Shown here one piece after another: positions 46,023 to 58,612 of a DNA stretch of 64,000 bases. This DNA is from Lobosporangium transversale (taxonomy: Eukaryota > Mortierellomycota > Mortierellomycetes > Mortierellales > Mortierellaceae), in contig NW_019029002.1 in NCBI RefSeq assembly GCF_002105155.1, forward strand, positions 62,001 through 126,000, read 5' to 3'. The notes beneath the pieces were generated by a model. The model searched no databases, was not told the origin of the DNA, and worked only from the letters and a program-made list of their open reading frames with translations. Position numbers and translations under genes: made by a program. Position 1 is the first letter of the stretch; every line of letters starts with the position of its first letter.

Positions 46023-47693
46023 TTGCATTATTACATATGCGGTTAGTTTACTCACCATATGGGCCTCTACAATATTCCCTACGCGAACCATCCTGACATC
46101 TTGATCTTTTCTCCCCGGTACTTGCAGAGCTTCAGGCCCCGGAAGGTCGTCCTTTTTAATATCTCCTACTTGGTTACTATATTAATGATGTCACAGTAGA
46201 ACCATCAGATTTCACCGTATTAACAACATAAGAGACCTGCGAAAATAAGGGTTTGACTTACGAGGGGATACTCGCTGCTGCGTTCTCTTCTTCATAAGCT
46301 TTGAGCGTCTCTGCATTGGCGACACGTTCAGGATTTCTGGTAAAGACACGGACAAACCCATCAGACCCACCACTCACGATATCACCATTAGGAAGGGATG
46401 CGACGCACCAAACAGAAACGCAAGGATGAATGATAGTTTGTGACAATGCGCCATCTAATGAATCAAAATATGCGTTGGCAAGGTTTATATAAATGTGACC
46501 AATGAACTGAAAACATAGTCCTATTAGATATTAGTGTATGATATACTTACTTTCCCAAACACGGACGGTTCTGTCCTCACCGCTCGAGAAGATTTCGCCT
46601 GTAGGAAGCGTTGCTAAAGAGTAGACGAAAGAGGTGTGTCCGTCGAGTGCTTGAACTGGATCACCCTCATTGGACCAGACAATGACAGCGCCATCATTTC
46701 CACAAGAAACGAAGCCAATGCCCGGAAGCAAAGCAAGTGCGCGAACGCAGTCTTCATGACCAGTTATAGTCTTGATTTTCTTGCCGTCTTTCCACATGGC
46801 TATTGTCTTGTCAGCGGAAGCTACATTAAGATTGAGCACTCTATCAGTCAAGTGACCAGCATCAAATTTTGACTCTTACTTCTACAAAAGAATTTGATAC
46901 CTTACCTGTAACCACCACATTATGCTCCAGCTCAAGAACGCCCCAAATAGCTTGAGCATGCCCTTCGAGGGTATGGACGCATTGCCAGTTCCTCCAGATC
47001 TTTGCTGTCCTAAATGAGAGTAGTTGAGTCAACAGATTGAATAACTGGGCATCGAATGACATGAGATTGCAATAGTCCGCTTACTTATCCCAAGAGCCAG
47101 AAACAATATGCCCATCCGTGTCTGCGAATAAAGAGCAGACGTTATCCGAATGACCGACAAGTGTGTACACAGGCGCACTAGCGTCCTCGGGATTCCAGAC
47201 GTTGATCAATTTATCACTTCCTCCAGTCACGATGAGCCCTTTTTCATTTCAAACAAAAGCACAAGACATAAGTACTTATTTCCAGGGTTTTTTTTCCTAT
47301 TCTTTTCTTTTTTGATCATCAGAACATCGTAAAGAACATGTTCTGGTTGATTTGAACACACCGTTAGGGTTGGCTTCAGAGACGCCAATAAAGGCGACTG
47401 AGTTAACATAGTTAGTGTGGCCAAGGAAGACTCTCTCTTCCGAGAAGGTGTTGTTTGACTGCCTCTTCCAAGTTCTGACGGATTTATCACGCGAGACGGA
47501 GACAACTAGTGAATCCGTGGGCGCAATAACTGCTTTGACCTGGAAGCAAGAGAGAATTACCCAAAGCAGTGAGGTGTTAGTGTCCACATTGCTTTGGGTT
47601 ACAAGCAAAACAACATTAATCTAGACTAATAACTGAAGACATGCGTACATCGCCCTTGTGTCCTGAAAGAATTGCAGAGAGTTGCCAGGTCAT
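44331..47693 (-). CDS. DOA1: Doa1/PLAA (Ufd3, Lub1), ubiquitin-binding Cdc48 cofactor, 12 exons
   Basis: Exons on the minus strand: 47649-47693, 47362-47539, 47085-47238, 46906-47009, 46551-46820, 46262-46454, 46056-46176, 45639-45942, 45491-45543, 45337-45399, 44454-45207 and 44331-44356; 754 residues. Residues 1-310 form a WD40 propeller (LSGHKGD, VFLGHTNYVNSVA, LVGHSDNVCS, WKDGKKIKTITGHED, DRTVRVWE). Residues about 345-450 are the PFU domain (WSNAEQSWSKIGEVVDA, EYDHVFDIDVGEG), which binds ubiquitin. From YNPWGNDVSKPQTAVKRLIP a PUL armadillo domain (about 495-754), which binds Cdc48/p97, runs to the end. Known role: ubiquitin homeostasis, ER-associated degradation and mitophagy with Cdc48. 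The last exon codes only nine residues (EIIKFLD plus the split codon). The start is 322 bases from the divergent SEC23 gene. Confidence 0.95.
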
Positions 47694-50850
<3,157 letters not shown>

Positions 50851-51088
50851 AGCACCCCATCGTATACTATTGCATGGAATGAAATCATCCTTTTTCTATT
50901 AGCCGAGCGAATGTTCCAATTAACCTTATTAAAAAGCTGTTTAATCTATGTTGTCCAGGTTTCATTAATCAAAACTGATCGTAATTTTCTAATGATTACT
51001 TCAGTATCAATATCGTTCTTGTTGACCCTGCAACTGAAGGAAAGTGAAAGATGGGATAAAGGAAGATGAAATACAAGAACTTGAATCT

Positions 51089-51121
<33 letters not shown>

Positions 51122-51507
51122 CACTCGGCTCGGCACTCAGAGTAGAAGAAAATTAGACATGCCTTTCAAAAGGATGGAAGCTAAACCGATCCTTTGTCTA
51201 GATCAAGCTAGCATTGGCTTGGCCTGGATCCAGTCGATGCAGGGCACTAGGGCTAAAATTGGCTATAGACGTAATTAACATTTGAATAGACCTTCACCAC
51301 TGCATTTATTTTTGACCCGAAGCAATAACAACCTATCCTAAAAGTGTCTCGTTTTCGGGATGCACAACGTTGGAAAAAGGCGAAGTGGCTAAGTAAATAT
51401 TGCGACAGATACGGAATAAAGCTCATCTACAAAGTATCAAAGTGAAAAGTAATGATTACTTTATTCCTATCAAGATAAACAATTGTATTTTATTTTTTAT
51501 TTTTTTT
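50851..51507. other. Convergent intergenic region, 657 bp
   Basis: Between SEC23 (plus) and UreG (minus). T32 run at 51090-51121, then a GC-richer 130-base part (about 51122-51250) unlike its surroundings, which may be a fragment of a repeat. A T-rich (ATTTTT)-like stretch lies at about 51488-51512 next to the UreG stop. No gene. Confidence 0.45.
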
Positions 51508-52700
51508 TTATTGGGTACTTTTTTTGGCTCCACTCTCCGCATATGCATTAAGGATGTGCTCGATGATTTCGGTCATTCCAACGCCGTTTTTGACCTGCGC
51601 AAAGACGGTAGGCCCAGGACCACGCATCTTGGCAGCATCCCTGGCCATAACATCCAAATTGGCACCTACAATCTCTGCAAGGTCCGTCTTTTGTGTACAG
51701 GGGTATTTGAACCGTTGCAAATTTATTAGACTATGTGTTCACTAAGCAAGCACCAATATTGAAACTAGTTTCATTCACAAATATTAAGGTATTGATCTTA
51801 CCTTATTGATGACAAGCAAATCAGATTGACTGGTTCCAGGACCACCCTTGCGGGGGACTTTATCTCCCCCAGCAACGTCGATAACTAACAATTACAAAAA
51901 TAAAGGGTGTTTATGATACTTTGTCCCAAAATTAAGTCTCATAATCAGATGCCTGTAACTCGCATTGTTAAAACTTACCATAAATGATATAGTCTGCCAG
52001 CTCACGTGAATAATTTGCAGCCAAATTGTCTCCTCCGCTTTCAATGAGCAATAGCTCTGGATTGAACTTAGCCTGTAGTTGTTCTAAGGCAGCCAAGTTA
52101 GCAGAGATATCCTCTCGAATAGCGGCATGGGGGCATCCACCAGTTTCAATAGCCACGATGCGTTCGGGGTCCTCTAAGGCCTTATTTCTGACCAAAAAGT
52201 CAGTATCCTCGGTTGTGAAAATATCGTTTGTGACGCAAGCCAGGCTATAGTCCTTTGAAAGGCGCCTACACAGCTCTAACATCAGTGCTGTCTTGCCGGA
52301 TCCAACAGGGCTATGAGATTGGGAAAGAAAAATAAGTGACTTGTACTCTGTAATTGAGCAAATCTTTGGTTCAGATCTCAATGTCAAAGACTTACCCCCC
52401 GATACCCACGGTGAATGTGCGCTCTTCCCAGTCGCGTGTATCATAAACAGGCAATGCACGCTCTGTAAACTTGCCTGCTGTATCGATCTGTTCATGGCGA
52501 TGGCCATGCTCAATATCAGTCTGGGTCCACCCTTCGTACTTTGTAAGATTGTACTTTTGACTGCTGGTTAGCTTAGGTGCTTGGTCATGAGAGTGGGAAT
52601 GAGAAGAATCACTTGCATGGTCATGGCTGTGATGGTGGTCATGGTCGTGCCCACCAGCACCAGTAGCAGCAGAACCGTGTTTCTCAAAGCGACAGGACAT
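51508..52700 (-). CDS. ureG: UreG, urease accessory GTPase, 4 exons
   Basis: Exons on the minus strand: 52396-52700, 51979-52310, 51802-51884 and 51508-51687; 299 residues. UreG is a SIMIBI-class GTPase that delivers nickel to apo-urease with UreD and UreF. The N-terminus (residues 15-40) is His/Asp/Ser-rich ([20 protein letters not shown]), a metal-binding tail as in plant UreG. The P-loop [10 protein letters not shown] spans the first splice. Switch and metal motifs are [13 protein letters not shown] (conserved CPH), [11 protein letters not shown] and [17 protein letters not shown]; the guanine motif is VINKTDLAE. The protein ends [15 protein letters not shown]. It is transcribed away from the urease structural gene, sharing its promoter region. 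I chose ATG 52700; the frame is open six codons further without another ATG. Confidence 0.96.
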
Positions 52701-53583
52701 GTTAGGAGTGTTGAACAAAAATGTGGGAAAGAGAGAAAGCGAAAGGGGCCAGTCGTCTGGGAAAAGCCAATGTTCTCTCTTAGGATCTTACGGGGCAGGT
52801 AGCGGCAAGTCGCGAAGCTGTGGCTCTCATGTCAGCAATTAGAGTTTGACCCAGACCATTACATTGCACAGGCGTTAAATATTTTTGAGGTTGGTGTTCA
52901 ATATGGTTAGTCTCTAATGCAAGGCGGCCAACGTTGATTACTCGAAATCACATTTGTACGGTGAATACAATTTATCCGCATTATTCCTCATCATTATCGT
53001 GATAGAAGAAGTGTGACATTTGTCATGAAACGGATCATGAAAATAACATTCCATGCGTTCAATGCAAACTTTCTATTCTTACCCCCGTCCTCTGAATGAC
53101 AGATGCACCAGTAGAATTGCAAGGACGTCTTGATGATATCAAAAAAAAAAAGGCATTCAAGGGGAGCACACCCCAAAGCATCAACAAAAGGGAAATGCCA
53201 GCAGTATGGCTCATTTGTCTAACATCACGAAACCTCCAACTACTCGGCCTTCCTATTAATTCTTTTGCTCTTTCACATTTTCACCTTTCATTCTTTCACT
53301 CTATCATTCTATCACTCTTTCACTCTTATTCCCTCACTCTTCACTTTCACTCATTCTCTTTGCTTTAAATCCCACTGCCTTTCCTCTTAATCTTTTTTGT
53401 CTTCTTTCCTTCCCTATCCTAATACCTCTACTGCGCCCCAGTGGATTTGATTGCGAACAGCCCATCGAATGTACATATACTACCTGATCTGCACCACTCT
53501 TTGTATCCATGTGTCTCTGCTAACCTCCGCCTTTCTTTATCCCACTAGACTCTATATAATTTTATACTCAAAAGAGATCTAAA
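52701..53583. promoter_or_regulatory. Bidirectional promoter of ureG and urease
   Basis: 883 bases between divergent start codons of two proteins that work on the same enzyme. The urease side is CT-rich, with imperfect TCACTCTTT-type repeats at about 53280-53360, and TATATAA lies at 53553-53559, only 25 bases before the urease ATG. No coding exon of either gene was found. Confidence 0.5.
52994..53005. promoter_or_regulatory. Paired GATA-factor motif
   Basis: TTATCGTGATAG holds two opposed HGATAR sites (CGATAA on the minus strand and TGATAG on the plus strand), side by side. AreA/NIT2-type nitrogen regulators of fungi prefer such closely spaced pairs. Distance: about 295 bases to the ureG ATG and about 580 to the urease ATG. 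Occurrence by chance is possible. Confidence 0.35.
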
Positions 53584-56500
53584 ATGAAATTGGTTCCTCG
53601 CGAGCTAGACAAGTTGGTTCTCCATCAAGTCGGCTTCTTGGCTCAAAAACGTCTGGCCCGTGGATTGCGCTTGAACGAGACGGAGGCCGTTGCTCTTATT
53701 GCCAGCCAATTGGGGGAATTTATCCGGGATGGCCGCCACTCAGTCGCAGACTTGATGGATTTAGGAAAGCAGTTTTTGGGCCGTCGCCAGGTCATGCCTG
53801 GTGTTGCTAATACATTGTATGAAGTTCAAATCGAGGGCACTTTTCCGGATGGAACCAAACTGGTGACCGTCCACGACCCAATTAGTAACGAAACTGGAAA
53901 CCTAGAGCTTGCCCTACATGGATCTTTTCTCCCTATCCCAGACATCGATGTTTTCTTTCCCCCTATTTCAGAAGCAGAGGAAAGAGAACATACACACCCA
54001 CCAGGTGCAATTGTCACTGCTCCAGGTACTCTGACAATCAATAAGGGCCGTAAGCGCCTGCGACTTGAGATCACTAACACAGGTGATCGCCCCATTCTGG
54101 TGAGTACTAATGTTTTACTCTGGTTGGTATTTTGTCTACGGAAGTTTTGACTGACCTCCAGGGCAAATTGAATGTTAAGGTTTATTTCGATGTCCGAAAT
54201 GAAAATTTGAGAACGTGCGGCTTTTTTGAATTCAAAATGGTTCAAGCCAATCGGATTACTTGCTGGTCCTTTGTCCTATCACTTTTTTTTTTTTTTTTTT
54301 TGACTCTGGATTCATCGAACCAGAGAGAGAGCAGGCTCTTTGTGTCCATTCACAAACATCTTTCCATTTCGAGTCATCGAAACAACTAAAAAGGAAATGA
54401 AGCCCATGTAACCACTCATATAAAAGGTGTAAGAGCTTTACCTAATCGTTTCCTTTTATATTCACAACCCACCAACATCAAAGTAACTGTTGTATTTGAT
54501 CTATGAGAATGATGCAGTTGAACGTAATCTGTGGTAGACCAATACAAACTATGATTGGGAATGGCAAAAAACGCTGTGTAACATGTGAGCGATAACGTTT
54601 TCCTATCAATTTCACCTTCTTTAAACCTTGATAATTCGGACAGTCTATTGCCTATCTGAAACGCGTGTTTACATGACGTGCTTTGAATTGAACTGAATCA
54701 AACCTACGTGGAATTCATAAAGACGTATTCCAGATCTGTTAAACGCCTGCAAAGATATCAAGCTAATTGTGAATGTATTCGACTTTACTTATAGGTTGGA
54801 TCACATTTCCATCTGATAGAGGCCAACAGTGCACTTCAAATGGACCGCGCACTCGCCTATGGACGCAGACTTGATATCCCAGCCGGGTCTGCTATTCGTT
54901 TTGAACCAGGTGAAAAACATACTGTTACAACTGTCAGTATCGGAGGCTTAAAGCGTATTAGTGGTGGAAATAACCTTGCAACTGGAACAGTTGACCCAGA
55001 GAAATTAGAGGAGATCATGTCAAAGGTCATTTCACAAAACTTTAGTCATTCTGTTCAATCACCATTATTGAATGAAAAGGAGATCCCAGAATATCAAATC
55101 CCAAGAGAAGTATATCAGTCATTCTATGGACCTACAGTCGGGGACCGCGTCAGGTTGGGTGATACTGGTCTCTGGATCGAAATTGAAAAAGATTTTACAC
55201 ATTATGGGGATGAATGTAAATTCGGAGGAGGAAAAGTATTGCGAGAGGGCATGGGCCAGGCAAATGGTATACCCGATTCTGAAGCACTGGACCTTGTCAT
55301 TACAAATGCCATTATCCTCGACTATACAGGAATTTATAAGGTAAGAAATAATAATAGCAACAGTAATAATACTAATGATAGTAAAAAGCAAGAGAGAGAG
55401 AGAGAGAAGAAAGAAAGTAATATTAAGGATATACCCGAAACTAATCTATGAGAATTTATTTTTGCACTCCTGTTAACAGGCTGATATTGGTATAAAAAAT
55501 GGCCTTATTTCCGGTATCGGCAAGGCTGGTAATCCAGACGTGATGGAAGGTGTGTCGCCCAATATGATTGTTGGCGTGTCAACAGAAGTGATGGCTGGCG
55601 AACACAATATTGTTGTTGCCGGCGGGATTGATACACACGTTCACTTTATCTGCCCACAGCTTATTGATGAAGCACTTACCTCGGGCTTGACAACGCTCAT
55701 TGGAGGTGGCACAGGACCGAATACTGGCTCAAATGCGACAACTTGTACTCCCGCAGCGGAATTTGTTAAGATGATGTTTCAGGCAACAGATGCATCTCCC
55801 GTTAATATTGGTATCACTGGTAAGGGCAATACAGCCCATTTGAACGGCATCCATGATCAGATCAAGGCTGGTGTTATTGGGCTGAAGCTTCATGAAGACT
55901 GGGGAACTACTCCAGCTGCAATCGACAACTGCTTGACGGCGTGCGATATGTATGATGTACAGGCAACCATTCACACAGACACGTTAAATGAGGCAGGATT
56001 CGTGCAGTCAACCGTCGGAGCCATCAAAGGTCGTACTATTCACACTTATCACACCGAAGGAGCTGGAGGTGGACATGCCCCCGACATCATCACCGTTTGT
56101 AGTCACCCTAATGTTTTACCATCCAGTACAACCCCTACATTGCCGTTTACAAGAAATACCTTGGATGAACATATTGACATGCTTATGGTCTGCCACCATC
56201 TTGATAAAAATTTGCCGGAGGATGTTCATTTTGCGGAAAGTCGTATCCGCGGAGAGACCATTGCTGCTGAAGGCTGCCTGCATGACATGGGAGCTATCAG
56301 CATGATCAGTAGCGATGCACAGGCCATGGGTCGTATCGGTGAAGTCGTTGGACGAACATGGATGATGGCAGATCGCATGAAACAAATTCGCGGACATATC
56401 CCAGACAATACGCCCAATGGCTTTGTAACCACAGCAGATAATTTCCGAGTGAAGAGATATGTTGCCAAGTATACAATTAATCCGTAAGTTATTTCCCCTT

Positions 56501-56540
<40 letters not shown>

Positions 56541-57086
56541 GACTTGTTCGGAACAACGCATCATACTGACTCTTTTTATTGTTGCTATTATGATTATTAA
56601 AAACATAGTGCTATAGCACACGGGATTTCTCACTTGGTTGGTTCGATTGAGGTGGGAAAAGTTGCGGATCTAGTTATGTATGATCCTTCATACTTTGGCT
56701 CTAAACCTCTTCATGTCCTCAAGTCTGGTGTGATCACATATTCTGCCATGGGCCTTGCAAATGGAAGTATTCCATCCACACAGCCCGTCATCGTTCGTCC
56801 CATGTTTGGCTCTCTTGGCAGTGCAGCTGCAGCTAATTCTTTTGTATTCATGTCGCAAGCGGCTGTAGACCTCAACCGTGGCAAGGATTATGGCCTAAAA
56901 AAGAAGGTTGCAGCCATCAAGAACTGTCGCGATATATCCAAATATGATATGAAGTTAAACGATCTATGTCCTTTGGTTGAGGTTGACCCTGAATCGTTTG
57001 AAGTTAGTGTCGAAGGCGTTATCATTAGTGATATGGTAAAGCCTGCCGATACGCTTCCACTAGCACAAAGCAAATATATTTTTTAA
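53584..57086 (+). CDS. ure1: Urease, single-chain nickel enzyme, 4 exons
   Basis: Exons 53584-54099, 54795-55340, 55480-56483 and 56609-57086; 847 residues. Urease splits urea to ammonia and carbamate in the cytosol. The three bacterial subunits are fused in order gamma (from [20 protein letters not shown]), beta (around [14 protein letters not shown] and [15 protein letters not shown]) and alpha (from [20 protein letters not shown]), as in plants and fungi. Nickel-site residues are visible: HVHFICPQ, the carbamylated Lys in GLKLHEDWG (residue 490), [15 protein letters not shown], the flap Cys and His in MVCHHLD, and [15 protein letters not shown]. All introns are GT-AG. The first is long for this window (695 bp). 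Introns 1 and 3 carry long T runs. Neighbouring divergent ureG supports coordinated expression. Confidence 0.97.
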
Positions 57087-57539
57087 TACATTCATAGACC
57101 AAGCCTTTCATCATTCATTGGAAATTCTCTACCTAATAAAGCATTGTAGCATAGCACAATATTTACGTCCTATTAATTATCACGCTGGTTTCGTCGTGCA
57201 GCACGATAACGGTCCAAAAAACACGGCAAGAGTTATAATCAACGTATCTGACTAAGGAGAAGGATACGTCCCTATTTTAGCCGATGAAGTGTATTGACCT
57301 CATTTCCATTGAATGCAAATGAACCGAACTATAGATGAGGCTTGAAAAGTGCTTAGAGCGGTCGCGAAGTAATCATGGGTTGAGCGATCAAGATTCCGGT
57401 AATGTTCCGTCGTAAGCTCCTCATCACGGCGGGCCTCGGGCTGTCCATATTGCAAAAGGCTGGTATAGTCCGTAATAAATTGAATGATGACAGGAGGATG
57501 AATAAAAAGCGCTTGATTTCAGGGCAACGCCAAAGATTC

Positions 57540-57573
<34 letters not shown>

Positions 57574-57641
57574 GGTTGTCAATTCAATTGAAGCTTTTTT
57601 TTTATAACGCCATGAGGTCATGCAGAATTTATGAAATATCT

Positions 57642-57676
<35 letters not shown>

Positions 57677-57747
57677 ATAGCAAGGACCCACGATTTATGA
57701 AATATCTCCTTCGGTCTTAGTCCCTAACATCCTAGTCAGGGTCATAG

Positions 57748-57786
<39 letters not shown>

Positions 57787-58004
57787 ATAACAAGGACCCT
57801 CAGGGTCATGGGATTTATTTTCTACGCTCTATGAACAAAATGCTCCAGAAACTATAGTCAATAAACAGTTATTACTGCACAATGGTTGTCAGCTTGATAG
57901 GATTTTTTTTTCTTTTTTTTTCTTTTTTCATGCAAGGCGTGTTCAAAAGCTGAAAAATAGCTATAAAGTTCGGAATGAGGAAGTAGTGAAGCAAGGAAAG
58001 AAAA
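57087..58004. other. Repeat-rich intergenic region
   Basis: 918 bases after urease without a gene. It holds A27 (57544-57570), T32 (57644-57675), T36 (57750-57785) and two copies of the dispersed GACCCTGAGGGTC repeat. Confidence 0.55.
57627..57817 (-). repeat. Two tandem poly-A-tailed repeat ends (SINE/LINE-like)
   Basis: On the minus strand, 57817 to 57750 reads TAAATCCCATGACCCTGAGG, GTCCTTGTTATC, then A36; the next unit ends GGGTCCTTGCTATC, then A32. The hairpin-forming GACCCTGAGGGTC just before the tail is like the 3' stem-loops recognised by LINE reverse transcriptases. The 19-base ATTTATGAAATATCTCCTT is found on both sides of the T32 run (57627-57645 and 57692-57711), consistent with a duplication at insertion or with serial tails. 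Confidence 0.55.
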
Positions 58005-58128
58005 GAAGGGGTGGCCGAGCATGGTTTAAGGCGCTGCATCCTTTAAAATTTGTTTGGTACTTGCTGCCAATCATAGCTAATGCAGTCTATCTATCCGATA
58101 GTCGTGGGTTCAAATCCCTCCCTCTTCC
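58005..58128 (+). tRNA. Class II tRNA-like gene (Leu/Ser type) with an intron, possibly degenerate
   Basis: Internal promoter boxes fit: A box TGGCCGAGCATGG and B box GGTTCAAATCC. The acceptor stem GAAGGGG pairs with CCTCTTC (one G-U). The D stem is GCC/GGC, the anticodon stem CTGCA/TGCAG (58034-58038 with 58081-58085), the long variable arm TCTATC..GATAGT marks class II, and a TTTT terminator follows at 58131. The sequence between the anticodon stem halves is 42 bases, so an intron of about 35 bases is implied. Oddities: position 33 reads C instead of the universal T, and the T stem has a U-U mismatch, so the anticodon cannot be given. It may be a pseudogene or tRNA-derived element. Confidence 0.5.
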
Positions 58129-58612
58129 TCTTTTACTTCTTTGGCGATGCTCCGGATGGGCTATGAAGAATAGAGAATGGAGGCGTAGAAGATTCTTTTT
58201 TTTTTTTTTTTTTTTTTTTTTGTTTGATAAATTTACTTTTTGGGTTTGGGTGCTGTGCCCAAACTTTAATTATGTAGTACCTTTAATTTTGTCACACAGA
58301 TTTTTAAGCATTGTTGGTTTTAGTTTTAGTCACGTGTAGAGGGTTCGCCACCAACTATTTAACGAGCAACAGCTCAGGAAAATCTGGCTCCTTGTTCCTT
58401 ATTTTTACACAAGAGCCATTTGAGTACTGACTGTTCTCGTCCAGTCTTTGAGTAGTGTGTGTGTTCTTTTATTGTGTTAGAATTATTTATCTATCTGCAG
58501 CTGGAAGTGACCGGCTTCATAATCCACCAAAACGACCTAAATCTCCTACCACATCTGCCCCTAAATTTTGCAACAATATTTCTGGTGATCTACGCAGGGG
58601 GTGGCAGCTACA
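58129..58612 (+). other. Leader / probable 5' LTR part of the Ty3/gypsy element
   Basis: Region between the tRNA-like gene and the Gag start. T26 run at 58196-58221. The left LTR should lie between about 58325 and 58560, but its border cannot be fixed because the matching right LTR is outside the window. Candidate primer-binding sites beginning TGG are TGGAAGTGACCGG (58502) and TGGTGATCTACGC (58583); neither is proven. Confidence 0.4.

Noticed and set aside
39623-47693. Uls1, Doa1 and AMSH as a functional ubiquitin gene cluster
   Set aside because: AMSH lies 32 kb away and no shared promoter motif is visible; adjacency of Uls1 and Doa1 alone is weak evidence.
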